64,000 nt of DNA from an uncultured Opitutaceae bacterium (GCA_937902925.1 CALFNN010000012.1:62001-126000), one strand, 5' to 3'; positions 8,592-18,040 are shown, counted from the first letter of the stretch. The notes: generated from the sequence alone by a model not told the origin. Numbers and translations are program-made.

Positions 8592-9476
8592 ATGCCTGAA
8601 AAAATCGCCTTCGTCGGTGTCGGTCGAATGGGAGCCAACATGGCCCGGCGCCTGAAAGACTGTGGCTACACCATCACGGCGATCTATGATCCCAACCGTG
8701 CGGCGGCCGCAGCACTGGCAAAAGAACTCGGGGCCCGACGGGCCGCGACGCTTGCCGCGGTCACGGCGGCCGCCGAGGTGATTTTTACGGTCGTGCCTGA
8801 CGATGCCGCGCAGCTCGCCGTGTTTGCCGCCAACGGCGACTCGTTGCTCGTCCGGGCGGGAGGGAAATATTTCATCAATTGCGCGACGCTCACCCCGGGC
8901 ATCCATCTCGAAGTTGAACGTCGTGCGAAACGCGCCGGCGCTTTCACGCTGGAGGGCTGCATGGCTTCGTCCATTCCCCAGGCGCGCAATGGCACGCTTT
9001 ACCTGATGTGCGGCGGCCCGCGGAAAACATTCGAGCGGGTCAAACCCATCCTCGAGCGGCTGAGCTCCGCGCTTCGCTACATCGGCCCGACCGGACGGGC
9101 GGCGCAGGTGAAGGCGCTGGTCAATCTCGTCATGAACATCAATACCGCCGGCCTGGCCGAGGGGCTCGGCCTTGGCGCCGCGCTCGGACTCGACCTCGAC
9201 ATGCTCCGCGAGGTCTTTGCCCAGACCGGGGCCAGCTCCCAGGTGTTGAAGACCGACGGCGAGGACATGCAAAACCGGGCTCACGACTGTTTTTTCTCCG
9301 CGGCTCACGCCGCGAAGGATTCCACCATCGCGTGGACGCTGGGCGCCCAGGCCGGACTGCAACTCCCTCTTTCCGTCGCCACGAAACAGCAATTCGACCG
9401 GATGGTCGCGCTCGGCCTCGGCGGACTGGACAAGAGTGGGGTTGCCGAACTCACGTTCAAAGGGCGACACGCTTGA
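8592..9476 (+). CDS. NAD(P)-dependent beta-hydroxyacid dehydrogenase (3-hydroxyisobutyrate dehydrogenase family)
   Basis: Members oxidise or reduce 3-hydroxyacids such as 3-hydroxyisobutyrate, tartronate semialdehyde or glyoxylate. The 294-residue product has the Rossmann loop GVGRMGANMA at residues 9-18. The catalytic lysine is probably Lys174 in QVKALVNLVMN, with Asn178 four residues later. The substrate-binding segment around residue 123 (EGCMASSIPQ) departs from the usual DAPVSGG, so specificity is uncertain. The start ATG at 8592 follows the hydrolase by 25 bases, suggesting one transcript. Confidence 0.85.
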   Translation: MPEKIAFVGVGRMGANMARRLKDCGYTITAIYDPNRAAAAALAKELGARRAATLAAVTAAAEVIFTVVPDDAAQLAVFAANGDSLLVRAGGKYFINCATLTPGIHLEVERRAKRAGAFTLEGCMASSIPQARNGTLYLMCGGPRKTFERVKPILERLSSALRYIGPTGRAAQVKALVNLVMNINTAGLAEGLGLGAALGLDLDMLREVFAQTGASSQVLKTDGEDMQNRAHDCFFSAAHAAKDSTIAWTLGAQAGLQLPLSVATKQQFDRMVALGLGGLDKSGVAELTFKGRHA

Positions 9477-9787
9477 TCCGCTTCCGCCGAGGCCGGGATT
9501 TATCGCAAAATAGGGCAAATTACCCTGGAGCGCCGCTTCCTCGATCAACCAATTCACGCCCAACCCGGCGTCGAAATTATCGCGGACACATAAGATCTGA
9601 CCGACTGCCGGGAGGCTTTTCGCTTTCCCTGCAGCGATTCTCTTGTCGCCTTGATCCTGCCGGGGCGGAACAGTCTCGCTGCGCGCCCGTCCCCAGAGCG
9701 GCGGCCCCCGCAGGCAGGTCCTCTTCCGGTGTGAATGCTTTTTCGTTAGACTTCCGCCCCGAGCCCCGGCATTCCTGAAGGCCCGAC
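9477..9787 (+). other. Intergenic region without a gene
   Basis: These 311 bases separate the dehydrogenase from the PAS histidine kinase. I see no open reading frame with family features, no RNA gene and no convincing terminator. The only structured element is the dyad at 9512-9526. The region must hold the promoter of the kinase gene, but I cannot place it. Confidence 0.5.
9512..9526. promoter_or_regulatory. Near-perfect 15-base dyad, possible operator
   Basis: AGGGCAAATTACCCT has 7-base arms around a central A with one mismatch. It lies 35 bases after the dehydrogenase stop, about 260 bases upstream of the kinase start. A repressor site is possible; no cognate regulator is identified. Confidence 0.3.
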
Positions 9788-11239
9788 ATGTCCGACAGCA
9801 CGAAACGGAAGACGTATTTCATTCTGGCCTTGGCGCTCGCCCTCGTCGTCGCGTCGATCGCCATCATTGCGGACGACCAAATGCGGGTGAATCTAGGGGA
9901 GAACTACTATGTGTTCGGTTTCGTGGTCATCGGCTGCGTCGCCCTCGTCCTATCAGGTTATGTCAGCGACCGGTCGATCATGCAGCGGCTCAAGTCACTC
10001 CGGACTGCGGTGCCGGCGGATGCCCAGGACGGGATTGGCGACGAACCCGACCACGACGAGATCATCGGACTCGCCCGGAATATCGAGCGGATGGCGCAGG
10101 CTTTGCAGAAGACCGAGGCGAGCTACCGCGGCATCGTCGAGGACCAAGTCGACCTCATTTGTCGCTACCGCCTCGACGGCAAGCTGACGTTCGTCAACAG
10201 CGCCTACGCTCAGGCCTTTGGGCGCAAGCGCAACGAGCTGGTCGGTCAGCCATTCACCTTGTTCACGCCGGGGGCGGCCATCGGTGACGAGCCCTACACG
10301 TTTGAACGCGAGATGGATTTCTCGGACGGCCGCCGTCGTTGGTTCATGTGGACCCAACGGGCGATCAAGGACGACCGGGGCGAGACGCTCGAATATCAGG
10401 GTGTCGGCCACGATATCACGCTGCGCAAGGAGGCCGAGGCCGCCCTGCTCCACGCCAAGGATGCCGCCGAGGCGGCCGACCGCGCGAAGAGCGAATTTCT
10501 GGCCATCGTCAGCCATGAAATCCGCACCCCGATCAACGGAGTCATCGGGTTTGCGCAGATTTTGGCGGATTCGCCGTTATCGCCCGAGCAGCGCGAGCAG
10601 GTTGCCATCATCCGCTCGAGCGGCCAGGCGCTGGAAAAACTCATCGCCGACATTCTCGACCTTTCCAAGATCGAGGCGGGCAAGATCGAAATCGAGTCCG
10701 CGCCGTTTGGCCTCCACAAGTGCGTGGAGGATGTCTGCGCCTTCTTCGCGCCGAAAGCCCGCGCCGCGACCCTCACGCTCACCGCCCAGATCGACCCCGA
10801 TGTCCCCGCGATCGTCAACAGCGACGAGTCCCGGTTGCGGCAGATTCTCACCAACCTCATCAACAACGCGCTCAAGTTCACCGAGCGCGGCAGCGTGACG
10901 GTTCACGTGTCGTGCATGCGGGGCGAACCGGTCAGCATGCGGGACACGCGCCGGGCCCTGCGGCTGTTCTTCTCGGTGGCCGACACCGGCATCGGCATCC
11001 CGGCGGACAAGATTTCGAAGCTCTTCAAGCCCTTCAGCCAGGTCGACGCGTCGTCGGAACGCCGCCGCAGCGGCACCGGGCTTGGCTTGATCATCTCGAA
11101 GCGGCTCTGCGAGCTCATGGGCGGCTCGATCTCTGTCGACAGCAAGCCCGGCGAAGGCACGACTTTCCGATTCTCGGTTCTCACGGACTACGAAAAGGGC
11201 GACACGATGCCGCCGTTTCCGATGCGCCACGGCAACTGA
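9788..11239 (+). CDS. Membrane sensor histidine kinase with PAS domain
   Basis: The 483-residue kinase has two N-terminal membrane segments (about 10-28 and 41-57) with only a short loop between them. A linker and a PAS domain (about 112-215) follow, then the dimerisation domain with phospho-acceptor His243 in SHEIRTP. The ATP-binding domain has NLINNALKFTE, DTGIGI and GTGLGL boxes. There is no receiver domain and no adjacent cognate regulator, so it is an orphan here. The near absence of a periplasmic loop suggests sensing in the membrane or cytoplasm. The gene ends at the terminator at 11263-11295. Confidence 0.92.
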   Translation: MSDSTKRKTYFILALALALVVASIAIIADDQMRVNLGENYYVFGFVVIGCVALVLSGYVSDRSIMQRLKSLRTAVPADAQDGIGDEPDHDEIIGLARNIERMAQALQKTEASYRGIVEDQVDLICRYRLDGKLTFVNSAYAQAFGRKRNELVGQPFTLFTPGAAIGDEPYTFEREMDFSDGRRRWFMWTQRAIKDDRGETLEYQGVGHDITLRKEAEAALLHAKDAAEAADRAKSEFLAIVSHEIRTPINGVIGFAQILADSPLSPEQREQVAIIRSSGQALEKLIADILDLSKIEAGKIEIESAPFGLHKCVEDVCAFFAPKARAATLTLTAQIDPDVPAIVNSDESRLRQILTNLINNALKFTERGSVTVHVSCMRGEPVSMRDTRRALRLFFSVADTGIGIPADKISKLFKPFSQVDASSERRRSGTGLGLIISKRLCELMGGSISVDSKPGEGTTFRFSVLTDYEKGDTMPPFPMRHGN

Positions 11240-11262
11240 CCCGCGGTTTAATTCGAATCGCG

Positions 11263-11295
11263 AAAAAAGCCGGCCAAGTCTGGCCGGCTTTTTTA
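11263..11295. terminator. Bidirectional intrinsic terminator between the histidine kinase and ahcY
   Basis: AAAAAAGCCGGCCA, a four-base loop and TGGCCGGCTTTTTT form a perfect GC stem flanked by A and T tracts. It can therefore act on both strands, ending the kinase transcript (plus) and the ahcY transcript (minus). Confidence 0.92.
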
Positions 11296-11338
11296 TTCGA
11301 AACGTCCCGCCCCGTCGGACGCCCCGCGGCCAGTCCCG

Positions 11339-12775
11339 TTAGTAACGGTAATGCTCGGGTTTGTAGGGACCCTCGAGCGGCACGCCCAGGTAGGCCGCCT
11401 GCTCCTTGGTCAACTTCGTCAGCTTCGCCCCGATCTTCTCGAGATGCAGCCGGGCAACCTCTTCGTCGAGGTGCTTCGGCAGCCGGTAAACCCCGATCGC
11501 ATAGCTGTCGCGGTTCTTCCACAGGTCGAGCTGCGCGAGAGTCTGGTTGGTGAAACTGTTCGACATCACGAACGACGGATGCCCGGTCGCGCAGCCGAGG
11601 TTCACGAGGCGGCCCTCGGCCAGCAGATAGATGCTCGGCCCGCCTGGAAACGTGTAGAGATCGTATTGCGGTTTCACGTTGACCCGCTTCGCATCCGACT
11701 GGTTGAGGCGGTCGACTTGGATCTCGTTGTCGAAATGGCCGATGTTACAGACGATGGCCTGATCCTTCATCTTCCGCATGTGCTCGAGCGTGATGATATC
11801 CTTGTTGCCGGTCGTCGTAACGTAGATATCCGCCGTGCCGAGGGTGCTCTCGATGGTGTTGACCTCGAAACCCTCCATCGCGGCCTGGAGGGCGTTGATC
11901 GGGTCGATCTCCGTGACGACCACCCGCGCACCGAAACCCTTGAGCGAATGCGCCGAGCCCTTGCCCACATCGCCATAGCCGCAAACGCACGCCACCTTGC
12001 CGGCGATCATGACATCGGTCGCCCGCTTGAGGCCGTCCGCCAGCGATTCCCGGCAACCGTAGAGATTGTCGAACTTCGACTTGGTGACGGAATCGTTGAC
12101 GTTGATCGCGGGCACGCGGAGTTTGCCCTTCTCGAGCATCTGGTAGAGGCGGTGGACGCCAGTGGTCGTCTCCTCCGAGACGCCGCGCCATTCCTTCACC
12201 ATCGTCGTCCAGCGAAGCGGATCCTCCTTGTGCACGCATTTGAGAACATTCTTGATGACTTGTTCCTCGTGCGAGCCGGAGGGCGTGTTAACCCAGTCGC
12301 TGCCCTCTTCGAGTTCGCAGCCCTTGTGAATCAGCAGCGTGACGTCGCCGCCGTCATCGACGACCAACTGCGGGCCCTTGCCGCCGGGGAACGAGATCGC
12401 GCGCAGCGTCAGATCCCAATACTCCTCGAGCGTCTCGCCTTTCCATGCAAACACCGGCGTGCCGGTGCCGGCGATCGCCGCCGCGGCGTGGTCTTGCGTC
12501 GAGAAAATGTTGCACGAAGCCCACCGGACATCGGCCCCCAACTCCTTCAAGGTCTCGATCAACACCGCCGTCTGGATGGTCATGTGGAGGGAACCGGTGA
12601 TACGGACTCCCTTGAGCGGCTTCGCCGGGCCGAACTTTTTGCGCACCGCCATCAGGCCGGGCATCTCGTGCTCCGCGATCGAGATCTCCTTGCGGCCCCA
12701 ATCGGCGAGCGTGATGTCTTTGACGAGAAAGTCGGGCACGGCGGATTTACGTGCAGATTTGGTGGCGGAGGGCAT
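11339..12775 (-). CDS. ahcY: Adenosylhomocysteinase
   Basis: This NAD-dependent cytoplasmic enzyme splits S-adenosylhomocysteine to adenosine and homocysteine, removing the inhibitor left by methyltransferases. The 478-residue length and the conserved segments are typical: the NAD loop [13 protein letters not shown], the [13 protein letters not shown] active-site lysine region and the C-terminal KPEHYRY end. It lies 34 bases downstream of metK on the same strand, so both steps of the activated-methyl cycle are probably made from one transcript. Confidence 0.96.
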   Translation of the reverse strand: MPSATKSARKSAVPDFLVKDITLADWGRKEISIAEHEMPGLMAVRKKFGPAKPLKGVRITGSLHMTIQTAVLIETLKELGADVRWASCNIFSTQDHAAAAIAGTGTPVFAWKGETLEEYWDLTLRAISFPGGKGPQLVVDDGGDVTLLIHKGCELEEGSDWVNTPSGSHEEQVIKNVLKCVHKEDPLRWTTMVKEWRGVSEETTTGVHRLYQMLEKGKLRVPAINVNDSVTKSKFDNLYGCRESLADGLKRATDVMIAGKVACVCGYGDVGKGSAHSLKGFGARVVVTEIDPINALQAAMEGFEVNTIESTLGTADIYVTTTGNKDIITLEHMRKMKDQAIVCNIGHFDNEIQVDRLNQSDAKRVNVKPQYDLYTFPGGPSIYLLAEGRLVNLGCATGHPSFVMSNSFTNQTLAQLDLWKNRDSYAIGVYRLPKHLDEEVARLHLEKIGAKLTKLTKEQAAYLGVPLEGPYKPEHYRY

Positions 12776-12809
12776 GGCGGTTTCCGGGATGGAGATTAAG
12801 GACGTTGAA

Positions 12810-13976
12810 TCATTTCACGGCGGCGCGGAGCGCCGCCACTTTGTTGGTTTGCTCCCATGGCAGGCCGGCTTTGCCGAAGTGACCGTAGTTGGTCGTCTGC
12901 CGGTAAATCGGCCGGAGCAAATTGAGTTGCGCGACGATGTCGGCCGGCTTGAAGCCAAAGACCTGCTTCACGGCGCGGGCGATTTTTTCGTCGGCCACCC
13001 GGCCCGTGCCCATGGTGTCGACGTAAACACTGACCGGGTCGGGATACCCGATCGCATAGGCCACCTGCAGTTCCGCGAGGTCAGCGAGACCGGCCGCGAC
13101 GATATTCTTTGCGACCCAGCGGCACATGTAGGCCGCGGAACGATCAACTTTCGAGGGATCCTTGCCGGAAAACGCCCCGCCGCCGTGCCGACCCCAACCG
13201 CCGTAGGTGTCGACGATGATCTTGCGCCCGGTGAGGCCCGAGTCGCCCTGCGGACCACCGACGACGAAGCGTCCGGTCGGATTGATCAGGAACTGTGTTT
13301 TCCTCGTCAACATTCGCCGCGGAAGCACCTTTCGGATGACGTTATCGACGAGAAAACTCTCGATCTCGCGATGGGAAACATCGGCCGTATGCTGCGTGGA
13401 GATGACGACATTCTCAACGCCGACCGGCCGGTCATTTTCATAGCGAATCGAAACCTGCGATTTCGCGTCCGGCCTCAGCCACGGCACCCGGCCCGATTTG
13501 CGAAGCTGGGTCAAGCGGCGCCCCAGACGATGGGCGAACATCACCGGCGTGGGCATCAGTTCCGGCGTTTCGTTGCAGGCGTAGCCAAACATGAGCCCTT
13601 GATCGCCGGCGCCCTGCTCCGCTTTCTTCTTCCCGCGCGCCTTCACGGCGTCGACTCCCTGGGAAATGTCGGGCGACTGCCGGGTGAGATAGTTGTTGAT
13701 GAAAACGGTGTCTGCGTGAAACACGTCGTCGTTGTTGACATAGCCAATCTCGCGGATCGCCGCCCGCACGATAGCCTCGTAGTTGAGGGCCGCCTTGGTC
13801 GTGATCTCGCCCGCCAGGATGACCAGGTTCGACTTGACCATGGTCTCGCACGCAACGCGGCTCGTGCGATCCTGGGCGAGGCAGGCATCGAGGACGCTGT
13901 CGGAAATCAGGTCCGCGACCTTGTCCGGATGCCCCTCACCCACCGACTCGGAGGAAAAGACGAATGTTTTGGCCAT
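12810..13976 (-). CDS. metK: S-adenosylmethionine synthetase
   Basis: MetK makes S-adenosylmethionine from methionine and ATP. The 388-residue product begins [19 protein letters not shown], with the metal and ATP-binding GHPDK. It also contains the signature [12 protein letters not shown] and the phosphate loop [16 protein letters not shown] take the ATG at 13976 because the longer frame adds 14 unrelated residues. The leader upstream (13977-14060) may fold into competing hairpins. Directly downstream is ahcY. Confidence 0.96.
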   Translation of the reverse strand: MAKTFVFSSESVGEGHPDKVADLISDSVLDACLAQDRTSRVACETMVKSNLVILAGEITTKAALNYEAIVRAAIREIGYVNNDDVFHADTVFINNYLTRQSPDISQGVDAVKARGKKKAEQGAGDQGLMFGYACNETPELMPTPVMFAHRLGRRLTQLRKSGRVPWLRPDAKSQVSIRYENDRPVGVENVVISTQHTADVSHREIESFLVDNVIRKVLPRRMLTRKTQFLINPTGRFVVGGPQGDSGLTGRKIIVDTYGGWGRHGGGAFSGKDPSKVDRSAAYMCRWVAKNIVAAGLADLAELQVAYAIGYPDPVSVYVDTMGTGRVADEKIARAVKQVFGFKPADIVAQLNLLRPIYRQTTNYGHFGKAGLPWEQTNKVAALRAAVK

Positions 13977-14060
13977 AGAATAAAACCCAAGAAAACCGGC
14001 GTGCCCCGGCCGGGGCAAGTTAAAACATCAACGTATCTCGATTGCCTGATGTGACAAAAG
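13977..14060 (-). promoter_or_regulatory. metK leader with candidate promoter and competing hairpins
   Basis: On the minus strand TTGTCA is followed after 16 bases by TACGTT, a plausible sigma-70 promoter. Downstream lies the self-complementary GCCCCGGCCGGGGC. Part of it can instead pair as CCGGC with GCCGG, which is followed by TTTTC, a terminator-like form 17 bases before the start codon. I cannot match it to a known SAM riboswitch class. Attenuation is a hypothesis only. Confidence 0.3.
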
Positions 14061-14148
14061 AGTCGCGCCTCCCGTCGCCCAAATTCGTGGTCTTTCTTCC
14101 GAACTTCCCATTGCAGTCGCTTCCCCCGCCCGCACACTGTCCCCGCCG

Positions 14149-15294
14149 ATGGAGCCCGCAACGCCCGCACCCTTCGATCTCACAGGCCGGAAGATTCTCA
14201 CGGTGGACGACGACCGCGTGAACCTTCGCATCCTCAGCGGCATCCTGCGCGGCGAGGGCTATGTGCTGACCGAAGCCTCCTCCGGGGAAAAGGCCCTCGA
14301 CGCCTACGCGGAATTTCAACCCGACCTCGTGCTCCTGGACGTCATGATGTCCGGGATCGACGGTTTCGAAACCTGCCGGCGCCTCAACAAGCTCCACGGC
14401 GAAAAATGCGCTCCCATCATATTCATCACCGCCCGGAACGAGTCCGATGACGTCGTCGAGGGTTTGGGTGCCGGCGGCGTCGACTACCTGCCAAAGCCGT
14501 TCAAACCCAAGGAGGTTCTCGCCCGCATCCGCTCCCACCTGCACAACCGGATCCTCTCCGAACAGCGCAAACTCCTGGTGGACCAGTTGAGCAAGGCCAA
14601 CGCCGAGAAGAACCGTTTTTTGGGCATGGCCGCCCATGACCTGCGCAATCCGCTCGCCTCCATCCGGGGACTCGCCGAGTTTCTGCGCGATGGTGCGGTG
14701 GGGCCGCTCGCACCCGACCAGCTCGACCTCATCAACACCATCCATGGTGCGAGCCAGTCGATGCTCGAACTCGTCAATGAACTGCTCGACGTGGCCACGA
14801 TCGAGTCCGGCGAGCTCAAGCTGCACGTTGCTCCTTACAACCTCGCCGACCTTATCACGAAATCCGTGTCGCTGACCAACATCGAGGCCGCCAAAAAGCA
14901 GACGACCGTCGTGTTTGAATCCCGCGGGGCGGGGCCCGTTCTGATGCTGGACCTCGCGAAGATGCGCCAGGTCATCGACAATCTTCTCAGCAACGCGGTG
15001 AAATTCTCCCCGCCGGGTTCGACCGTCACCGTCCTGGTCGAACCTGGCGCCACGCCGGGCGGCGGTGGTTTTTCCGTGCAGGACCAGGGACCGGGGATTC
15101 CCGAGGGGGAGCGGGACAAGCTGTTCAAGGATTTTGGCCGCCTCTCCGTCCAGCCGACCGGCGGTGAAAAAAGCACCGGGCTCGGTCTCGCCATCTGCCG
15201 AAAGATCGTCGAGGCTCACCGTGGCACCATTTCCGCCGTCAACCTGCCGCACCGGGGCTGCGCCTTCCGCGTCGTCCTGCCAGCCCACGCATGA
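14149..15294 (+). CDS. Receiver domain-histidine kinase fusion (REC-HisKA-HATPase)
   Basis: The 381-residue protein is soluble. A receiver domain spans about 14-130, with phospho-acceptor Asp64 in VLLDVMM and Lys115 in LPKPF. A short coiled linker leads to the kinase core with His162 in AAHDLRNPLAS. The ATPase boxes NLLSNAVKFS, DQGPGIP and TGLGLAI follow. Such REC-kinases take phosphate from an upstream partner and act inside phosphorelays. Its stop overlaps the next response regulator by four bases, and an Hpt gene lies at the end of the cluster. A common relay with these genes is inferred from the arrangement. Confidence 0.92.
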   Translation: MEPATPAPFDLTGRKILTVDDDRVNLRILSGILRGEGYVLTEASSGEKALDAYAEFQPDLVLLDVMMSGIDGFETCRRLNKLHGEKCAPIIFITARNESDDVVEGLGAGGVDYLPKPFKPKEVLARIRSHLHNRILSEQRKLLVDQLSKANAEKNRFLGMAAHDLRNPLASIRGLAEFLRDGAVGPLAPDQLDLINTIHGASQSMLELVNELLDVATIESGELKLHVAPYNLADLITKSVSLTNIEAAKKQTTVVFESRGAGPVLMLDLAKMRQVIDNLLSNAVKFSPPGSTVTVLVEPGATPGGGGFSVQDQGPGIPEGERDKLFKDFGRLSVQPTGGEKSTGLGLAICRKIVEAHRGTISAVNLPHRGCAFRVVLPAHA

Positions 15295-15689
15295 AGTTAC
15301 CCAGCACCATCCTGCTCGTCGACGACGAGCCCCACATCAGGAAATTCGTTGGCCTGCTGCTGCGCCAACTCGGCCCGGCGCGGCTCGTCGAGGCCGGCTC
15401 TGGTGCCGAAGCGGTCGCCGCCTACGGCGTGGAAAGGCCGGACCTGGTGCTGCTCGACGTCAACATGCCGGGAATGGACGGCCTCGAGACATTGCAACGA
15501 CTTCGCGAGTTGGATCCCGAATGCGTGGTCATCATGCTTACCTCGCTCGCCAACCGCCAGACCGTCGAGGAGGCTCTCGCACTCGGTGCGGTCAATTATA
15601 TCCGCAAAGACACGCCCAAGGACGAGATTTTGCGCACCTTGACCGAGACCATCACCGCTTGCTTCGATCAGGAAGAACCCGCTCCATGA
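15291..15689 (+). CDS. Single-domain CheY-like response regulator
   Basis: A stand-alone receiver of 132 residues with Asp11-Asp12, phospho-acceptor Asp56 (VLLDVNMP), a conserved Thr in MLTSL and Lys in YIRKD. There is no output domain, so it acts by protein contact or phosphate transfer. It overlaps the REC-kinase upstream and the 68-residue gene downstream by ATGA, so translation of all three is probably coupled. The GspE-like ATPase that follows is a plausible target. Confidence 0.92.
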   Translation: MKLPSTILLVDDEPHIRKFVGLLLRQLGPARLVEAGSGAEAVAAYGVERPDLVLLDVNMPGMDGLETLQRLRELDPECVVIMLTSLANRQTVEEALALGAVNYIRKDTPKDEILRTLTETITACFDQEEPAP

Positions 15690-15892
15690 ACTCGCCGCCG
15701 CGTCACGACCCCGCCCCGTCACGACCGCTACCAGTCATCGCCGAAGTCAGGTATTCGCTGCCCGAGATGCTCGAAGAACTCAAAGCCGAGCGAGCCACCG
15801 GCGTTTTCGCGATGGAAAAGCTCGACCAGTTCGAGATCGGCAAGCTCTTCAAGGCGAACGCCACCCCCCGTCGTGCCAAATCCAAAAAATAG
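15686..15892 (+). CDS. 68-residue protein of unknown function, coupled to the response regulator and the ATPase
   Basis: No family is recognised. The frame opens with the ATG at 15686, sharing ATGA with the regulator stop, and its last 20 bases overlap the GTG start of the ATPase. The product has a proline-rich N-terminus, a helical, acidic middle (LPEMLEELKAERATGVFAM) and a basic tail ending KSKK. It has no membrane segment or cysteine. Double overlap with two well-defined genes argues that it is real. A role linking regulator and ATPase is a guess from position. Confidence 0.6.
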   Translation: MNSPPRHDPAPSRPLPVIAEVRYSLPEMLEELKAERATGVFAMEKLDQFEIGKLFKANATPRRAKSKK

Positions 15893-17576
15893 CGCCTTCG
15901 TCGAGCGCGTCCGTCAGACACGGAATTTCGACTACGGGCAGGAACTGAACTCCCTCGCCTCCCGCCTCGAGGGCAACGCCTTGGTGCAGGCCGTGATCGA
16001 TGGCAAGATTCTCCCCAAGGACGACGCCTGTCGTTTTTGGGCCGACTCCCTGAATGTGGCGTATGTCGACCCGTTCGCCTCCGTCATCACCGACGAAGCG
16101 ATCGAACGAATTCCCGTCGAAATCGCGCGCAAGGTGAAGGCGATCGGTCTCTATGTGTTGAACGGGGTCCTGACCGTCGCCATGAGCGACCCGGGCGATG
16201 GCAGCCTTGTCAAACGCCTGGGGCAGATCGCCCAGCTTCCAATCAGTCCGGTCTTCGCGCTCGCACGCGAGATCGAGGATGCCATCGCCATCCATTACAG
16301 CACCGAGAAGGGCTTGGAGGAGAGCCTCAACGAGCTGGAGCGGTCCACGCTCTTCGACCGGCCCGAATCCGCCGCGGAAAAACTTGCGGTGCTCGCCGAG
16401 AACAACGCCCTCGTCCAGATCCTCGACGAGATCGTCTATTACGCGATGCGCGAGCGCGCCACCGACATCCACATCGAGGCGCATGAGACCCAATGCCGCA
16501 TCCGCTTCCGCATCGACGGCAACCTCCGCGAGGTGCTCACCTACTCCCGCAAACTGCACCAGGCGCTGATTTCCCGGATCAAGATCCTCTGCAACGTCAA
16601 CATCTCCGAGACCCGCTTTCCGCAGGACGGCCGCTTCTCCATCTCCATCGGCGGCCAGACCGCCAACTTCCGGGTCTCCACCATCCCCTCGGCCTACGGC
16701 GAGAAAGCCGTCATCCGCGTCCTCGCGATGACCGGCAAGAAGACGATGCTCACGCTCGACAAGATGATGATCTCGCAGACCATCGTCCAACCGTTCAAGC
16801 GCCTGATCCAGAATCCGAACGGCATTATCTTTGTCACCGGTCCGACCGGCTCGGGCAAAACCACGACGCTCTATGCCGCGGTGCATGAGATCAACACCCC
16901 GACGATCAACATCTCCACCATCGAGGACCCGATCGAGATCCAGCTGTCGGGCGTCACCCAGAGCCAGGTCAACGCCAACATCGATCTCAAGTTTTCCACG
17001 ATCTTGCGCGCGTTGATGCGCCAGGATCCCGACGCCATCCTCGTGGGCGAAATTCGCGATCTCGAAACGGCCAAAATCGCGACCGAGGCCGCGCTGACCG
17101 GGCACATCGTCTTCGCCACGCTCCACACGAACACCGCGCCGCAGGCCATCACCCGCCTGATCGAAATCGGCGTGGAGCCGTTCATGGTGGCGCCGTCGGT
17201 GATCGGCGTCCTCGCGCAACGGCTGGCGGCGCGGATTTGCGAGGCCTGCAAGGAGGCTTATTATCCGACGCGCGACACGCTGCGAAAATATTTTCTCGAT
17301 GAGGGCCTCACGGACGTTCCGTTCTTCCGCGGCCGCGGCTGTCCGGCCTGCCGCCACAGCGGCTACAAGGGTCGGATCGCATTTCACGAACTGGTGCTCA
17401 TCACCGAGGAAATCCGGACGCTGATCAGCGAAGGCCGCAGCGTGCAGGAGATCTCCCGCGCCGCGGCCAAGGTCGGCTATCGGCCGCTCCGTTACGACGG
17501 GCTCAAAAAAGTGCTGCTGGGCCTCACGACCATCGAGGAGATCGAGCAGAACACCTCGTTCGAGTGGGCGACCTGA
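15873..17576 (+). CDS. GspE/PilB-type secretion or pilus assembly ATPase with MshEN-like N-terminal domain
   Basis: These hexameric cytoplasmic ATPases drive type II secretion or type IV pilus extension. In the 567-residue product, residues about 35-150 resemble the MshEN/T2SSE_N domain, which in some members binds cyclic di-GMP. The Walker A motif GPTGSGKTT is at 323-331; the Asp box TIEDPIE, Walker B-like LVGEIRD and His box TLHTN follow. The zinc pairs are Cys456/459 and Cys490/493. The start is GTG at 15873. No pilin, secretin or platform gene is in the window. Its partners here are phosphorelay proteins, which is unusual. Confidence 0.9.
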   Translation: MPNPKNSAFVERVRQTRNFDYGQELNSLASRLEGNALVQAVIDGKILPKDDACRFWADSLNVAYVDPFASVITDEAIERIPVEIARKVKAIGLYVLNGVLTVAMSDPGDGSLVKRLGQIAQLPISPVFALAREIEDAIAIHYSTEKGLEESLNELERSTLFDRPESAAEKLAVLAENNALVQILDEIVYYAMRERATDIHIEAHETQCRIRFRIDGNLREVLTYSRKLHQALISRIKILCNVNISETRFPQDGRFSISIGGQTANFRVSTIPSAYGEKAVIRVLAMTGKKTMLTLDKMMISQTIVQPFKRLIQNPNGIIFVTGPTGSGKTTTLYAAVHEINTPTINISTIEDPIEIQLSGVTQSQVNANIDLKFSTILRALMRQDPDAILVGEIRDLETAKIATEAALTGHIVFATLHTNTAPQAITRLIEIGVEPFMVAPSVIGVLAQRLAARICEACKEAYYPTRDTLRKYFLDEGLTDVPFFRGRGCPACRHSGYKGRIAFHELVLITEEIRTLISEGRSVQEISRAAAKVGYRPLRYDGLKKVLLGLTTIEEIEQNTSFEWAT

Positions 17577-17677
17577 CGCCCGCCTGTAAAGGGATGGCGC
17601 GGCAACCGCTTGACTGTTCAAAACATCCGCATTGCAGCCTCCAGTTTTTTGGCGAAACTCCGATCTAGCACTCCACC

Positions 17678-18040
17678 ATGGCAGACCCGCTCGTCATCGA
17701 TCCGCAGGCCATCGAAAATCTTCGCGCGCTGAATCCCGGCGACCACGACGAGTTTCTCCGGGAAATCGCCGGAATCTTTCTCGAGGACACGCCGCTCCGG
17801 ATTGCCGAGCTGGCCCAGAGTCTGGGCGCGGGCGACGCCGCCAAATTCACCCGCGCGGCCCACAGTATCAAGGGCAGTTCCGCCAACCTGGGCGCCATGA
17901 CCCTGCGGGCGGTCGCCGAGCGCCTCGAGCACCAGTCACGCAAGGACGGGCTTGGCGGGGTCGCGCCCCTCGTCGACGAGATCAAGTCGGAGTTCGCCCG
18001 GGCCGAGGCCGCACTCCGCAAGATTATCCAGCCCCGTTGA
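17678..18040 (+). CDS. Hpt-domain phosphotransfer protein
   Basis: A 120-residue single-domain histidine phosphotransferase. His62 in AAHSIKGSSANLGA is the phospho-acceptor, with the usual KGSSxNxG surface. Hpt proteins pass phosphate between receiver domains. Together with the REC-kinase and CheY-like protein 2 kb upstream it could complete a relay. It is 101 bases past the ATPase stop, so it may have its own promoter (TTGACT at 17610-17615 is a possible -35). It converges with opgH, with nine bases between stops. Confidence 0.9.
   Translation: MADPLVIDPQAIENLRALNPGDHDEFLREIAGIFLEDTPLRIAELAQSLGAGDAAKFTRAAHSIKGSSANLGAMTLRAVAERLEHQSRKDGLGGVAPLVDEIKSEFARAEAALRKIIQPR

Noticed and set aside
13977-14148. 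Known SAM riboswitch upstream of metK
   Set aside because: I could not find the conserved cores of SAM-I, SAM-II or SAH aptamers; only generic hairpins are visible, kept as a low-confidence feature.
15849-17621. A 590-residue open frame antisense to the GspE-like ATPase, and similar long antisense frames at 32511-34478, 45916-47982, 47603-49414 and 51889-53772
   Set aside because: They mirror genes with clear domains on the other strand, have the Arg/Gly/Asp/Glu/Val-rich composition typical of complementary frames in GC-rich DNA, and show no family motifs.
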